A stretch of 64,000 bases of DNA from Mycobacterium barrassiae (GCF_025822765.1 NZ_JACKUK010000027.1:1626-65625); one strand, 5' to 3'; shown: positions 50,316 to 59,948, numbered from the stretch's first letter. Notes: a model not told the origin generated them from the sequence alone. Translations and numbers: made by a program.

Positions 50316-51167
50316 TCACGTCCTCCGTGTGAGCCTGACGATGCCGCTGTAGGCCTGATTGCCCGGCTTGCGTGGATCGGGCTGAGGCAGCAGTGCCAAA
50401 TACCGCATCCATCGCGGCAGCCTGTTGAAGCGATGCGCCGCGGAGAACACCGAGTCGATCTCGATTGGACGCCAACCCAGATCCTCGTAGAAGGCCAAGC
50501 CGTTGGCGGGCGCGAATTTGAAGGGTGCGCTGTCCAGCAGACCGCCGGTTCCTTTGTTCAGCCGCCTTTGCAATCCCGGACCGGCGAAGTCGAGCATCCA
50601 CCAAGCGATCTCGGGTCGGGTGAACGCGTTGGACAGCGCCACCACGTCGCTCTCCTCGAGATACATCAGCAGGCCCTCGGTCAGCACGAGGGATTTCGAC
50701 GCACCGCGCAGCGCCTCGTCGAGGAATGCGTCGCGGGCCTGGGCGTCGGCGAGGTCGACTGCATAGGTCGTCAACTGGCACCGCGGTGTCTCGCCGGCGA
50801 GCAACTGTTGTTTCTCGGTGAGCAGGCCCGGCAGATCCGCCTCGACCCACTGGAGTTCCGGCGGCAGCGCCAACCGGTACGGCCGGGTGTCCAGTCCCGC
50901 GGCCAGATTCAGGACGCGGTCGCAACCCTCGCCGATTGCGGCCATGACAATGTCGTCGATGACCTTCGTTCGTGCCACCAGCCACCAACCGTTGCGGATC
51001 GACCGTGGCGCGGCTGCGACGATCGCGCGGCCCCGATCACCGGCCAGCTTGTCGGCAAGCGGGTCGTGGAACAAGGCATCGCGGCGTTCGGTCTCTATTG
51101 CCCGATAGGTGGCGACCCACCGTGCGGTGTCTGAGACGTTGGTGATCAGGGAGTCTGGGGCAGGCAC
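50316..51167 (-). CDS. SAM-dependent methyltransferase (LCMT/Ppm family)
   Basis: A 283-aa class I methyltransferase of the leucine carboxyl methyltransferase-like family, expanded in mycobacteria. Signatures: ARTKVIDDIV, LNLAAGLDTRPYRL (SAM site), TEGLLMYL. Substrate unknown. Confidence 0.9.
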   Translation of the reverse strand: MPAPDSLITNVSDTARWVATYRAIETERRDALFHDPLADKLAGDRGRAIVAAAPRSIRNGWWLVARTKVIDDIVMAAIGEGCDRVLNLAAGLDTRPYRLALPPELQWVEADLPGLLTEKQQLLAGETPRCQLTTYAVDLADAQARDAFLDEALRGASKSLVLTEGLLMYLEESDVVALSNAFTRPEIAWWMLDFAGPGLQRRLNKGTGGLLDSAPFKFAPANGLAFYEDLGWRPIEIDSVFSAAHRFNRLPRWMRYLALLPQPDPRKPGNQAYSGIVRLTRRT

Positions 51168-51194
51168 TCAGCGAGTCTCGCATGCCCACCCTTG

Positions 51195-51247
51195 GCGATT
51201 TCGGCGTGCTGGGTCACGCTCAGCGTGACCAGCCACGCCGAAATCGC
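51195..51247. repeat. dispersed palindrome, copy 2
   Basis: Near-perfect inverted repeat of about 26-bp arms, GCGATTTCGGCGTG...CACGCCGAAATCGC, with CTGGGTCACGCT-like inner arms. Closely related to 16054-16104. It ends 1 nt from the stop of the minus-strand amine oxidase, so it would form in that mRNA's 3' end. Confidence 0.8.
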
Positions 51248-51248
51248 A

Positions 51249-52586
51249 TCAACCGAGGATTCGTTCGGCTTCGCGGATGCCGCTCTGATACGCCCCGTGG
51301 ACCGTCGCGAAGAATTCCGGATTGGTCGCCTCTCCTGCGAACGCCAGCCTGTCGTTGACCGGCTCGGCGAGGGCCTCCATGTCGTCGGGGCTCGAACCGA
51401 CGGCGAGAAAGCTGTATGAACCGCGCGCGTACGGGTCCTCGGCCCAGCGGGTGACGAGTGATCCGGTCGGGTTGGGGGCCTTGAGCGCCGCCACCACCTG
51501 GGCGACCGCGTCCTCATCGGAAAGCGCCTCACGCGCACGCGCTTCGCGGCCGCCGCGCAAGGCGACCAGCAGCGGCGCGTCGGCGAACGCCTCACCGTTG
51601 ATCAGGAACGGCACCGGCTGGTCGGCACCGACGAGGCCCAAAACATCGGCATCAGGCCAGAAGGGTCGGTCGAATTTCAGCACCACCTTGTCGAGCAAAC
51701 CGAAGCCGAGTCGCTCGATCGCGGACTGCTTCTCGTCGGGTAGCGGCGGGTCGAAGGTGATGGTGCCCGCCTTGAGCACACCCAACGGGATCGTGAGGAT
51801 GACCCGGTCGGCGTCTACCGCACCCTGTGACGTCTCGAGCCGCACCCTTTTGTCGTCGTAGGTGACGCGAGTGATCTCCGTACCCAGCTGTATGTCCAGT
51901 CCGCGCGCCAGATGCTGTGCCAACTCTTGGTATCCGCCGGGCAGGAGGACGTCGGGTCCGTCGAACTCGCCCTCACTGCCCAACCACTTGAGCGAGAGCT
52001 CTTCGGGGTCGGCCGCGTACTCGCCGACGATTTCGCTGGCCACCGCCCACTGGATGAGCGGGTCGTTCATATCGGCGACCTCAGCCAGACCGTTGGCGAC
52101 CGATTCGTCATCGCCTGCGTTCTCACTAAGGGCGCCAAGGTCTTTGGTGATCTGCTGCCAGCGTTGAATGGTGTTCTGCACAACCTCGGAGCTGAGTTCC
52201 TCACCGTCCTGATAGAGCACGGGGTTGTCGAAATCCGTCTCGACACGTCGTGCGCCCACCTGGTCGGCGAGTTCGGTGATCGGATTGTTCTCGGTGCCGT
52301 GAATCCACGCCGCGCCCAGGTCGATCGGAACACCCAGCGACGTATTGGTCCACATGCGGCCGCCTATCCGGTCGCGGGCCTCCAGCACGGTGACGTCCAT
52401 TCCCGCATCGGCGAGGCGCCGCGCGGCAGCCAGACCCGCCATGCCGGCACCCACCACCACAATGCGTTCCTTGGGTGCGTCGCCGCGCTGATCGCTCTCG
52501 CTGCTTTCGCTGCAGCCGGCCAGCATGGTCGCCACCGCGAGCACGCCTGCGCTTGCGGTGAACTGACGCCGTGTCATCTGCGACAT
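51249..52586 (-). CDS. flavin amine oxidase, Tat-exported lipoprotein
   Basis: A 445-aa FAD monoamine/polyamine oxidase. The N terminus has a Tat motif (TRRQF) and lipobox (MLAGC, C25), so it is probably attached outside the membrane. FAD-binding VVVGAGMAGLAAARRL, GGRMWTN and the C-terminal FAGEATNPEFFATVHGAY are clear. Substrate unknown. The dispersed palindrome follows the stop. Confidence 0.9.
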   Translation of the reverse strand: MSQMTRRQFTASAGVLAVATMLAGCSESSESDQRGDAPKERIVVVGAGMAGLAAARRLADAGMDVTVLEARDRIGGRMWTNTSLGVPIDLGAAWIHGTENNPITELADQVGARRVETDFDNPVLYQDGEELSSEVVQNTIQRWQQITKDLGALSENAGDDESVANGLAEVADMNDPLIQWAVASEIVGEYAADPEELSLKWLGSEGEFDGPDVLLPGGYQELAQHLARGLDIQLGTEITRVTYDDKRVRLETSQGAVDADRVILTIPLGVLKAGTITFDPPLPDEKQSAIERLGFGLLDKVVLKFDRPFWPDADVLGLVGADQPVPFLINGEAFADAPLLVALRGGREARAREALSDEDAVAQVVAALKAPNPTGSLVTRWAEDPYARGSYSFLAVGSSPDDMEALAEPVNDRLAFAGEATNPEFFATVHGAYQSGIREAERILG

Positions 52587-52615
52587 GGCGAGGACGCTAT
52601 CGGTTGATGCCCGAG

Positions 52616-53626
52616 TTAGGTGAGGTTCTCGACGATTTCGGCCACCGAACCCGCCTTGGCGTGCCGGAAACCCGTGCCTGCCCAGACGTTGACGGCGTGT
52701 GGATCACCCGCACGCACCGACGCCGCGCGCACCGGGCTCGTCAGGTAGTGGACCTCCGGATAGCCGAACGGGGCCTGCGTTTCGTGCTCGTCGACGAACC
52801 GGTTCCGCAGCCCACGGGCATACCGACCCGAGAATGCCCGAGTGACAACGGTTTCGGTGAACTGCGGGTCTATGAGCGCGGCTCGATGGACAGGGCTGCT
52901 GCCTGCCTCATCGGCAAGCAGGAAGGCCGTCCCGAGTTGCGCTGCGACCGCGCCTGATTGCAGCACACGGCCGACGTCTTCCGCGGTCGACAATCCGCCC
53001 GCCGCAATCACCGGAACGTCGAAAGTCGCCGTCAGCGCGGCGAGTAGTTGCTCCAGCGGTTCGGTGGCGGGCTGCGCCGAAGGGTCGAATGTCCCCCGGT
53101 GCCCGCCGGCGGACGGGCCTTGAGCCGCAAGCACGTCCACACCCGCCGCTACCGCAGTCCGCGCTTCCGACAGCGTCGTCACCGTGCCGACGGTCATGAT
53201 GCCCGCATCACGCAGCCGCTTACATTCGTCGGCGCTCGGCATGCCGAAGGTGAATGACGCCACCGCAGGCCGCAGATCGAGCAACACGTCGAGCTTCGCC
53301 GCCCATGCATCGTCGTCAAACCGAGGATCGCCGAGTGCGACGCCGTATCGTTCCGCTTCGGGGGCAAGCGCCGCGGCGTACGCTGCGATCTCGGTCGGGG
53401 TGCCCGCACTCGGTTGCGGTACAAATAGATTGGCGCCGACGGGTCCGGTCGTGAGCTGGCGCGCCTTCGTGACGCGTTCGGCGAACGCGTCGGCGGTGAG
53501 GTAACCCGCGGGGACGAATCCGAGACCGCCGGCGTCGGTCCCGGCCGCGGCCAGCTCCGGCGTCGACGGCCCACCGGCCATGGGCGCGACGATGATCGGC
53601 ACGGTGAGTTCGCGCAGGTCCAGCAT
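52616..53626 (-). CDS. nitronate monooxygenase family protein
   Basis: A 336-aa FMN TIM-barrel protein of the NMO/2-nitropropane dioxygenase family: IIVAPMAGGPSTPELA at the start, AQGPSAGGHRGTF with the catalytic His, and GAVAAQLGTAFLL. Oxidises propionate-3-nitronate-like substrates or acts as a related reductase. It starts right at the GNAT gene stop. Confidence 0.9.
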   Translation of the reverse strand: MLDLRELTVPIIVAPMAGGPSTPELAAAGTDAGGLGFVPAGYLTADAFAERVTKARQLTTGPVGANLFVPQPSAGTPTEIAAYAAALAPEAERYGVALGDPRFDDDAWAAKLDVLLDLRPAVASFTFGMPSADECKRLRDAGIMTVGTVTTLSEARTAVAAGVDVLAAQGPSAGGHRGTFDPSAQPATEPLEQLLAALTATFDVPVIAAGGLSTAEDVGRVLQSGAVAAQLGTAFLLADEAGSSPVHRAALIDPQFTETVVTRAFSGRYARGLRNRFVDEHETQAPFGYPEVHYLTSPVRAASVRAGDPHAVNVWAGTGFRHAKAGSVAEIVENLT

Positions 53627-54172
53627 CTACCGCACCCCTTTCGCGAACAGCAGACAATCCTGCGGTTCGGAGCTGATATTCGGCAGTAGTGCATAACGCA
53701 CCAGCCGGCCTTCGAATTTCAGGCCGTTGCGCTCCAACACCCGTGCCGATGCGGTGTTGTCGACGTAGCAGTGCGCCGACACGCGATAGACACTCGGGTC
53801 GCTCTCGACATGGCCGAGAACCAGCTGCACCGCCTCCGACATGAAACCCCTCCCCCACCATGGCCGACCCAGGTAGTAGCCGAAGTCGACGATGTGCGGT
53901 TGCGGACGCCGCCAGCCGATGGCGCCGATGACGCCGCCACCGTCGTTCAGAGCGATCAGCCGGACTGTCTCCCCGGACGCGCCGAACACCTCGGTGATGA
54001 CGCGCCGGGTCTCGTTGACATCACGATGCGTCCGCCACGACATATACCTCGACACTTCCGGGTCGGAGGCGATGCGTTCGAACAGCGGTTCTGCGTCGTC
54101 GAGGGTGGCGGGCCGCAGCGTGATCCGCGGACCCTCGAGGAGATCGACTCGCGTCACCCCTCCATCGTGCAT
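53627..54172 (-). CDS. GNAT family N-acetyltransferase (RimJ/RimL type)
   Basis: A 181-aa acetyltransferase (ITLRPATLDDAEPLFERI, then YYLGRPWWGRGFMSEAV for acetyl-CoA and NTASARVLERNGLKFEGRL). Start uncertain: ATG 54172 is used; GTG 54157 is five codons later but its GGAGGG is directly adjacent. Adjacent to the NMO gene with no gap, so probably co-transcribed. Confidence 0.85.
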   Translation of the reverse strand: MHDGGVTRVDLLEGPRITLRPATLDDAEPLFERIASDPEVSRYMSWRTHRDVNETRRVITEVFGASGETVRLIALNDGGGVIGAIGWRRPQPHIVDFGYYLGRPWWGRGFMSEAVQLVLGHVESDPSVYRVSAHCYVDNTASARVLERNGLKFEGRLVRYALLPNISSEPQDCLLFAKGVR

Positions 54173-54212
54173 CGTTGCCGTCACACCGCAGACGGTGGTT
54201 GACTGAATTGGC

Positions 54213-54605
54213 ATGGCGATCACGTTCAACCACACCATCGTCGCCTCGCGCGACCGGGAAGAATCGGCACGGTTCTTCACCGAGCTCTTCGGCCTGCCTC
54301 CGGCGAAGGAGTTCGGACATTTCCTTGCGGTCGGACTCAGCCACGACGCGAGCCTCGACTACGCCCAGGTCGGAGCGGACGAGGACATCCGCCCGCAGCA
54401 CTACGCGTTCCTCGTGTCCGAGGACGAGTTCGACGCCATCTATGGACGTATCCGCGAGCGCGGCCTGCAGCACTGGGCGGACCCCAGAGGCAGTCGTCCT
54501 GGCGAGATCAACCACAACGACGGCGGCCGCGGGGTGTACTTCCAGGATCCCGCTGGGCATTACCTCGAGATCATCACCCGGCCGTATGGCTCGGGCGCGG
54601 GCTGA
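54213..54605 (+). CDS. VOC/glyoxalase-fold protein
   Basis: A 130-aa protein with two beta-alpha-beta-beta-beta modules of the vicinal oxygen chelate superfamily (FNHTIVASRDREESARFF, then GVYFQDPAGHYLEIITRPY). Metal ligands H and E are in place. Glyoxalase, dioxygenase or resistance role not determinable. Confidence 0.85.
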   Translation: MAITFNHTIVASRDREESARFFTELFGLPPAKEFGHFLAVGLSHDASLDYAQVGADEDIRPQHYAFLVSEDEFDAIYGRIRERGLQHWADPRGSRPGEINHNDGGRGVYFQDPAGHYLEIITRPYGSGAG

Positions 54606-54748
54606 TCCGCGAGGGGCGCACTTCGACACCGTTACCGCGTAGAGCCGACGGGCTGTCCGCCTTCCATGCAGTCCTTCGCGCTGGTCGTCGGAGCCGCCTA
54701 GGCCGAACTCGCAGGGCCGTTGACGCGCGGCAGAAAAAGACGCTGGCG

Positions 54749-55225
54749 CTAGCGGACCGAGTGGCCGCGCGTCTCTTCCTGCGCGCGGTAGTCGTCGGCC
54801 AGCTTGCCGACGTGCTCCGGCAGGGTGCCTGCGGCCACTTCGGCGAGGCTGGTCTCTTCGAGTACCGATCGCATGCTGGCCCGCAGCGCCCGCCACACGT
54901 CGGTCAGCGCCGCCGTCGGACCGGAGTACGGCAGATCGCCGAGTCCGATGTCGCGCACGCTGGCCAGCGGACCGTCGATGCATCGCAGCACGTCGGCGAT
55001 GCTGATGTCAGCCGCGGGCCGCGCTAGTTCGTAACCGCCTTCGCGGCCGCGATGACTGCGGACCAAACGGTCGGTGCGCAGGTCGGAGAGGATGTCGACG
55101 AGGAACTGCGGCGGGATGCCCTGCGCCTTGGCGAGGTCGTCGGTCTTCACCACTACCCCGTCCTCGGCGGTGGCCAACTGAACCATCGCGCGGACGGCAT
55201 ACTCAGCTTTGGCCGACATCCGCAT
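54749..55225 (-). CDS. Rrf2-family regulator of the cys operon (CymR-like)
   Basis: A 158-aa Rrf2 repressor with an N-terminal winged helix ([16 protein letters not shown], then [13 protein letters not shown]). It has a single Cys (VLRCIDGP), so it lacks the three-Cys Fe-S site of IscR/NsrR/RsrR types and resembles CymR, which senses cysteine status with CysK. It is the last gene of the cysD-cysNC-cysQ run, as Rv1287 is in M. tuberculosis. ATG 55225 used; 55219 is possible. Confidence 0.85.
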   Translation of the reverse strand: MRMSAKAEYAVRAMVQLATAEDGVVVKTDDLAKAQGIPPQFLVDILSDLRTDRLVRSHRGREGGYELARPAADISIADVLRCIDGPLASVRDIGLGDLPYSGPTAALTDVWRALRASMRSVLEETSLAEVAAGTLPEHVGKLADDYRAQEETRGHSVR

Positions 55226-55233
55226 GAGGCCAG

Positions 55234-55965
55234 TCAATCACGTGTCACTTCGAGAACGGCCTCGGCGAGTTCGGGCCGACACACCACCAGATCCGGCAGT
55301 CGGGGGTCCTGCCTGTTGTAGAGCAGCGGCGATCCGTCGATGCGCGACGTGTGCAATCCCGCTGCCCTGGCCACCGCAACCGGCGCCGCCGAATCCCATT
55401 CGTACTGACCACCCGCGTGGACGTAGACATCCGAGAGCCCCTGAACCACAGAGGCGACCTTCGCGCCTGCCGATCCCATTTCGACCAGTACGCCGTCCAA
55501 CGCGTCACGCACGTCCAGCGCCACCGCGGGCGGCCGGGTGCGCGAAACCACCACGCGCGGCTTAGCGGGGGCGGGCGGCGGGGCGTCGACGGCAGGCGTT
55601 GCGAGCGTGATGCCCTGCGCCGGAAGGGCAACCGCGCCTGCCACCAACTCACCCGACTGCCACAGGGCGACGTGGACGGCCCAGTCGTCGCGACCCAGCT
55701 CGGAGAACTCGCGGGTGCCGTCCAGCGGGTCGACAATCCATACCCGGTCGGCGGACAACCTGATGGGATCGTCCGCGCCCTCCTCGGACAACACCGCGTC
55801 GTTCGGTCGCTCGGCGGCGAGCGCTGCCATCAGGAAGTCGTGAGACCGCTTGTCCCCCGCCGCTTTCCGCTCGGCCTGATCGGCATCGGCGAACTCAACG
55901 CGGACGTCGAGCAGCAGCTTGCCCGCCTCTGTCGCCAGCCGAGCGGCGACGTCATGGTCGTTCAC
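55234..55965 (-). CDS. cysQ: 3'(2'),5'-bisphosphate nucleotidase CysQ
   Basis: Removes the 3' phosphate of PAP/PAPS in sulfate assimilation. The 243-aa product from GTG 55965 ([20 protein letters not shown]) has the metal motif SEEGADD and [12 protein letters not shown] of the inositol-monophosphatase superfamily. Start and cysNC stop overlap by 4 bp, showing operon coupling. Confidence 0.9.
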   Translation of the reverse strand: MNDHDVAARLATEAGKLLLDVRVEFADADQAERKAAGDKRSHDFLMAALAAERPNDAVLSEEGADDPIRLSADRVWIVDPLDGTREFSELGRDDWAVHVALWQSGELVAGAVALPAQGITLATPAVDAPPPAPAKPRVVVSRTRPPAVALDVRDALDGVLVEMGSAGAKVASVVQGLSDVYVHAGGQYEWDSAAPVAVARAAGLHTSRIDGSPLLYNRQDPRLPDLVVCRPELAEAVLEVTRD

Positions 55966-57806
55966 TCCCTGCTTTCCAGCAGTTCGACCACCCGGTCGGC
56001 GAGCTCCTCGGGCGAGTGGTCGGGAGTGAGCCGCAGATCGGGGTTCTTGGGTCGCTGATACGGACTGTCGATTCCGGTGAAGTGGGTGATCTCGCCGGCA
56101 CGTGCCTTGGCGTACAGGCCCTTCGGATCGCGCCGTTCGCAATCCTGAAGCGGGGTATCGCAAAACACCTCGAAGAAGTCGAGCCCGGCATCGGTCGTGA
56201 CCTTGCGCGCCAACGCACGGTGCTCTTCGAGAGGGCTGATCGCGGGAACCAACACCACCTGGCCGGAATCGGCGAGGATGGCTGCGACGTGCGCGAGCCT
56301 TCGCTGATTCTCGGCGCGGTCGGCCATCGAGAAGCCGAGGTCGGCGTTCAGGCCATGACGCAGATTGTCACCGTCGAGAACATATGCGGGAACACCCTTT
56401 TCGAGCAACTTCTGCTCGACGAGCATCGCCACCGACGACTTCCCCGAGCCGGACAGGCCCGTGAACCACACCGTCCTGCCCTTGGACAACCGGTCCTCGG
56501 CCTTGCACAACGATTCGTGGCGCACCGTGTTCGGGCTCGATGTGCGGGCCGTGACCTGAGGCAGGATCATGCCAGCGGCGACGGTTCCGTTGGTGTTCGG
56601 ATCGATCAGGATGAACGAGCCGGTAGCGGCGTTGCGGCTGTACTCGTCGAGCAGCAACGGCGTATGTGTCCGCAGTGAGATCCGGCCCAGCTCATTGAGT
56701 TTCAGAGCCGTCGCGGTCTTGTCGCGGTGCAGCGTGTTGACATCGAGGCGGTAATCTAGCGCCGCCACCTTGGCCCGCGTGGTGCGGGTGGTGTGCTTGA
56801 TGAGGTAGTCACGGCCAGGCTCGAGCGACGACTCGTCGGCCATCCAGCACACGGTGGCGTCGAATTCCTGGGCGACCCTTGGCTGATTGTTCGGCCGGGC
56901 GATCATGTCACCGCGCGAGATGTCGATATCGTCGGCCAGGCTGACCGATACCGCCATGGGTGGAAAGGCTTCCTGGACAGGGCCGCTGGGGCCCTCGATG
57001 GCGGTGATGCGACTGGACTTGCCGGTTGGAAGTACGACGATCTCGTCACCGGGGCGCATCACGCCGCTGGCGACGGTGCCGGCATAGCTGCGGTGATCGT
57101 GATGCTCGAGGCTCTGCGGCCGGATCACGTACTGCACCGGGAAACGCACGTCGACGAGGTTCCGGTCACCTGCGATGTAGACGTCCTCGAGGTGCGACAG
57201 CAGCGCAGGACCGTCGTACCAGGGCGTGACATTCGACTTGGTGACCACGTTGTCGCCGTTGAGCGCTGACAACGGGATGGTCGTCACGTCGTGGATGTCA
57301 AGGCGCGCCGCGAACTCGTGGAAGTCGTCGCGGATCTTCTCGAATTGCTCACGGTCCCAGTCGATGAGGTCCATCTTGTTGACCGCGAGGACGATGTGCC
57401 TGATCCCGAGCAACGAGGCCAGGAAGGCGTGCCGTCGTGACTGCTCGAGGAGTCCGTGCCGGGCGTCGACCAGAACGATCGCCAGCTGGGCGGTCGACGT
57501 GCCGGTCACCATGTTGCGGGTGTACTGGATGTGGCCGGGGGTGTCGGCGATGATGAATTTGCGTTTGGCCGTGGCGAAGTAGCGATACGCGACGTCGATG
57601 GTGATGCCCTGCTCACGCTCGGCGCGCAGACCGTCGGTCACCAAAGCCAGGTCGGTGTAGTCGTGTCCGCGTTCCTTGGAGGTGCGCTCGACAGCGGCGA
57701 GCTGATCCTCCATGACGGCCTTCGAGTCGAAGAGCAACCGGCCGATGAGGGTCGACTTGCCGTCGTCGACCGAGCCGGCGGTCGCGATGCGAAGAAGTGT
57801 GGTCAT
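55962..57806 (-). CDS. cysNC: sulfate adenylyltransferase subunit 1 / APS kinase fusion
   Basis: Bifunctional: the N-terminal GTPase of ATP sulfurylase (P-loop GSVDDGKS, 11-18; DTPGH) with CysD forms APS, and the C-terminal APS kinase (from about 440; GLSGSGKS) makes PAPS. 614 aa from ATG 57806, which shares one base with the cysD stop (TGATG). A longer upstream frame is antisense-free but has no similarity. Confidence 0.96.
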   Translation of the reverse strand: MTTLLRIATAGSVDDGKSTLIGRLLFDSKAVMEDQLAAVERTSKERGHDYTDLALVTDGLRAEREQGITIDVAYRYFATAKRKFIIADTPGHIQYTRNMVTGTSTAQLAIVLVDARHGLLEQSRRHAFLASLLGIRHIVLAVNKMDLIDWDREQFEKIRDDFHEFAARLDIHDVTTIPLSALNGDNVVTKSNVTPWYDGPALLSHLEDVYIAGDRNLVDVRFPVQYVIRPQSLEHHDHRSYAGTVASGVMRPGDEIVVLPTGKSSRITAIEGPSGPVQEAFPPMAVSVSLADDIDISRGDMIARPNNQPRVAQEFDATVCWMADESSLEPGRDYLIKHTTRTTRAKVAALDYRLDVNTLHRDKTATALKLNELGRISLRTHTPLLLDEYSRNAATGSFILIDPNTNGTVAAGMILPQVTARTSSPNTVRHESLCKAEDRLSKGRTVWFTGLSGSGKSSVAMLVEQKLLEKGVPAYVLDGDNLRHGLNADLGFSMADRAENQRRLAHVAAILADSGQVVLVPAISPLEEHRALARKVTTDAGLDFFEVFCDTPLQDCERRDPKGLYAKARAGEITHFTGIDSPYQRPKNPDLRLTPDHSPEELADRVVELLESRE

Positions 57807-58732
57807 CAGAAGTACCCCTCCCGCTTGCGGTCTTCCATGCCCGCTTCGGAGATGCGATCGTCGGCGCGGGTGGCGCCGCGTTCGGTGAGGCGCGAAACCG
57901 CGGTTTCGGCGATCACCTCGGACACCGTTCCCGCAAGGGATTCCACGCAGCCGGTGCAGGTGACGTCGCCGACGGTGCGGAACCGCACGGTCTTCTCCAC
58001 GACCTTCTCGTCCTTGCGCGGCTGCATGTACTTGTGCACGGCCAGCAGCATGCCGTCGCGTTCGAAGACCTGGCGCTTGTGTGCGTAGTAGATCGACGGC
58101 AGCTTGATCTTCTCGGCGCCGATGTAGGACCAGATGTCGAATTCGGTCCAGTTCGACAGCGGGAACACCCGGATGTGCTCGCCCTTGTGGTGACGGCCGT
58201 TGTACAGGTTCCACAACTCGGGCCGCTGGGCCTTGGGGTCCCACTGGCCGAACTCGTCGCGGAACGAGAACACCCGCTCCTTGGCGCGCGCCTTCTCCTC
58301 GTCGCGACGCGCACCGCCGAACGCGGCGTCGAACTTGTTCTCGCGAATGGCGCGCAGCAGGGTGAACGTCTGCATGGGGTTACGCGACGGGATGGTCTCC
58401 ACGACGCGGCCCGCATCGATGTCGTCCTGCACCTTGGCGACCACCAGACGCACGCCCGACTCGGCGACGAGCTCGTCGCGGGCCTGAAGGACCTCTTCGA
58501 AGTTGTGCCCGGTGTCGACATGCATCACCGGGAACGGCAGCCGGCCTGGCCGGAAGGCCTTCAGCGCGAGGTGCAGCATGACGATCGAGTCCTTACCGCC
58601 GGAGAACAGCAGGACTGGCTTCTCGAACTCGGCGGCCACCTCGCGAATGATGTGGATGGCTTCGGCTTCCAGCGAGCGCAGATGGCTCAGCTCGTAGCGG
58701 CCGGCATTGAGTTGCTCTGTCGTGGCAGTCAT
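57806..58732 (-). CDS. cysD: sulfate adenylyltransferase subunit 2
   Basis: ATP sulfurylase catalytic subunit, 308 aa from ATG 58732 (GAGGAA 4-9 nt upstream). PP-loop motif LLFSGGKDSIVML and the family signatures NWTEFDIWSYI and RKREGYF at the C terminus. An in-frame extension to 58786 (MSGYADKSGHFYQL) is possible. First gene of the operon. Confidence 0.96.
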   Translation of the reverse strand: MTATTEQLNAGRYELSHLRSLEAEAIHIIREVAAEFEKPVLLFSGGKDSIVMLHLALKAFRPGRLPFPVMHVDTGHNFEEVLQARDELVAESGVRLVVAKVQDDIDAGRVVETIPSRNPMQTFTLLRAIRENKFDAAFGGARRDEEKARAKERVFSFRDEFGQWDPKAQRPELWNLYNGRHHKGEHIRVFPLSNWTEFDIWSYIGAEKIKLPSIYYAHKRQVFERDGMLLAVHKYMQPRKDEKVVEKTVRFRTVGDVTCTGCVESLAGTVSEVIAETAVSRLTERGATRADDRISEAGMEDRKREGYF

Positions 58733-58761
58733 CATTTCCTCGTAAAGCTGGTAGAAATGAC

Positions 58762-58773
58762 CAGATTTATCTG
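58762..58773. promoter_or_regulatory. palindrome upstream of cysD, operator candidate
   Basis: CAGATTTATCTG, with 5-bp arms CAGAT/ATCTG and a 2-bp centre, 30-41 bp before the cysD start. Suitable size for an Rrf2-dimer half of an operator. It overlaps a possible longer cysD start, so it would lie in or next to the promoter. Confidence 0.35.
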
Positions 58774-58928
58774 CATAACCTGACATGCAACCAGGATTGA
58801 CCTGCGATGTCAACGCCCGGTGTGTGCCGAGCAGACGCAAAAGTGCGTGTCGCCGCGGCGTGTCGGGGAAGTTACTGTCTGCTCGCGCTTACTCGGGAGG
58901 TAATTGATCCGGTGCAGATACTGGAACC

Positions 58929-59351
58929 ATGTCAACCGCTACCCCACTGACCGGCGCCGACGTGATGGCGCAGTTCATCCCGGCTTCGCCGTTTGTCGCC
59001 AAGCTCGGCATCGTCGCCGAGGTCCTCGACGGCGACGAGGTGCGCCTACGCCTGCCGTGGGACCCGTCCAACGTCACCGTCGGCGACATGGTCCACGGCG
59101 GCGCCGTCGCCGCGCTCGCCGATGTCGCGGTGATGGCCGCCGCCTGGGTGGACGCCGAGGTGCCCGACTCGCTGCGCGGCGTGACCACGTCGATGTCGAT
59201 GCAGTTCATGGCGCCGGCCCGTGCGACGGACCTCATCGCGATCGGCCGGGTGTTACGGCGCGGCAAGACGTTGGTGAATTGCGACGTCGACGTCGTCACC
59301 CCGGACGGCGAGGCCGTCGCGAAGGCGATAGCGACCTACAAGATGGGCTGA
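58929..59351 (+). CDS. PaaI/YbgC-like acyl-CoA thioesterase
   Basis: A 140-aa hotdog-fold thioesterase: VGDMVHGGAVAALADVAVMA is the catalytic helix region with the HGG motif. Probably hydrolyses phenylacetyl- or other acyl-CoA. Divergent from cysD. Confidence 0.88.
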   Translation: MSTATPLTGADVMAQFIPASPFVAKLGIVAEVLDGDEVRLRLPWDPSNVTVGDMVHGGAVAALADVAVMAAAWVDAEVPDSLRGVTTSMSMQFMAPARATDLIAIGRVLRRGKTLVNCDVDVVTPDGEAVAKAIATYKMG

Positions 59352-59369
59352 GTGGGCTACCCATTCCCT

Positions 59370-59427
59370 CGAGTGCACGCTTGTTGTACGTAAAACGCGA
59401 GTAGCGCCGAGAACAAGCGCGCACTCG
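59370..59427. repeat. palindrome between convergent genes (second family)
   Basis: Arms CGAGTGCACGCTTGTT and AACAAGCGCGCACTCG pair with one mismatch around a 25-nt centre. Located between convergent thioesterase and carbonic anhydrase genes, so a bidirectional terminator is likely. Different in sequence from the 16054/51195 family. Confidence 0.7.
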
Positions 59428-59436
59428 GCGGGGAAC

Positions 59437-59928
59437 CTAGAGCGTCACCTCGTTGAGCTTGCCGGTGGCCACGTCGAAGACGAAGCCGCGCAACGACTCA
59501 TGCTTGGTGACGAACGGGCTGGCCTCGATGCGGCGCAACGACTGACGCACGTCCTGCTCCACATCGGGAAACGACTCCGCCGCCCACTCGGGCTTCAGAC
59601 CCGTCTCATCCTGAATCGCCTTCTTGAAGTCGTCATCGGTGAACGTCAGCATCCCGCAGTCGGTGTGGTGGATCAGGATGATCTCTTTCGTGCCGAGCAG
59701 CCGCTGACTGATGGCCAACGAACGGATCTCGTCATCGGTCACCACACCACCGGCATTGCGAATCACGTGGGCTTCCCCGTCCTTCAGGCCCAGGATCCGA
59801 TACACATCAAGCCGAGCATCCATGCACGCCACCACCGCGACATGCTTGCTCGGCGGCAACGGCAGCGGACCCTTGAACGTGCTCGCATAGGCCTCGTTGT
59901 TCTTCAGGTACTCCTCGGTGACAGACAT
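59437..59928 (-). CDS. canA: beta-carbonic anhydrase
   Basis: Interconverts CO2 and bicarbonate. The 163-aa protein has zinc ligands C35, H88, C91 and the D37/R39 dyad (ACMDARLD, HHTDCGM), the same numbering as Rv1284 of M. tuberculosis, which is also next to cysDN. Confidence 0.95.
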   Translation of the reverse strand: MSVTEEYLKNNEAYASTFKGPLPLPPSKHVAVVACMDARLDVYRILGLKDGEAHVIRNAGGVVTDDEIRSLAISQRLLGTKEIILIHHTDCGMLTFTDDDFKKAIQDETGLKPEWAAESFPDVEQDVRQSLRRIEASPFVTKHESLRGFVFDVATGKLNEVTL

Positions 59929-59948
59929 GCCCCGACCTTATCGCCCGA

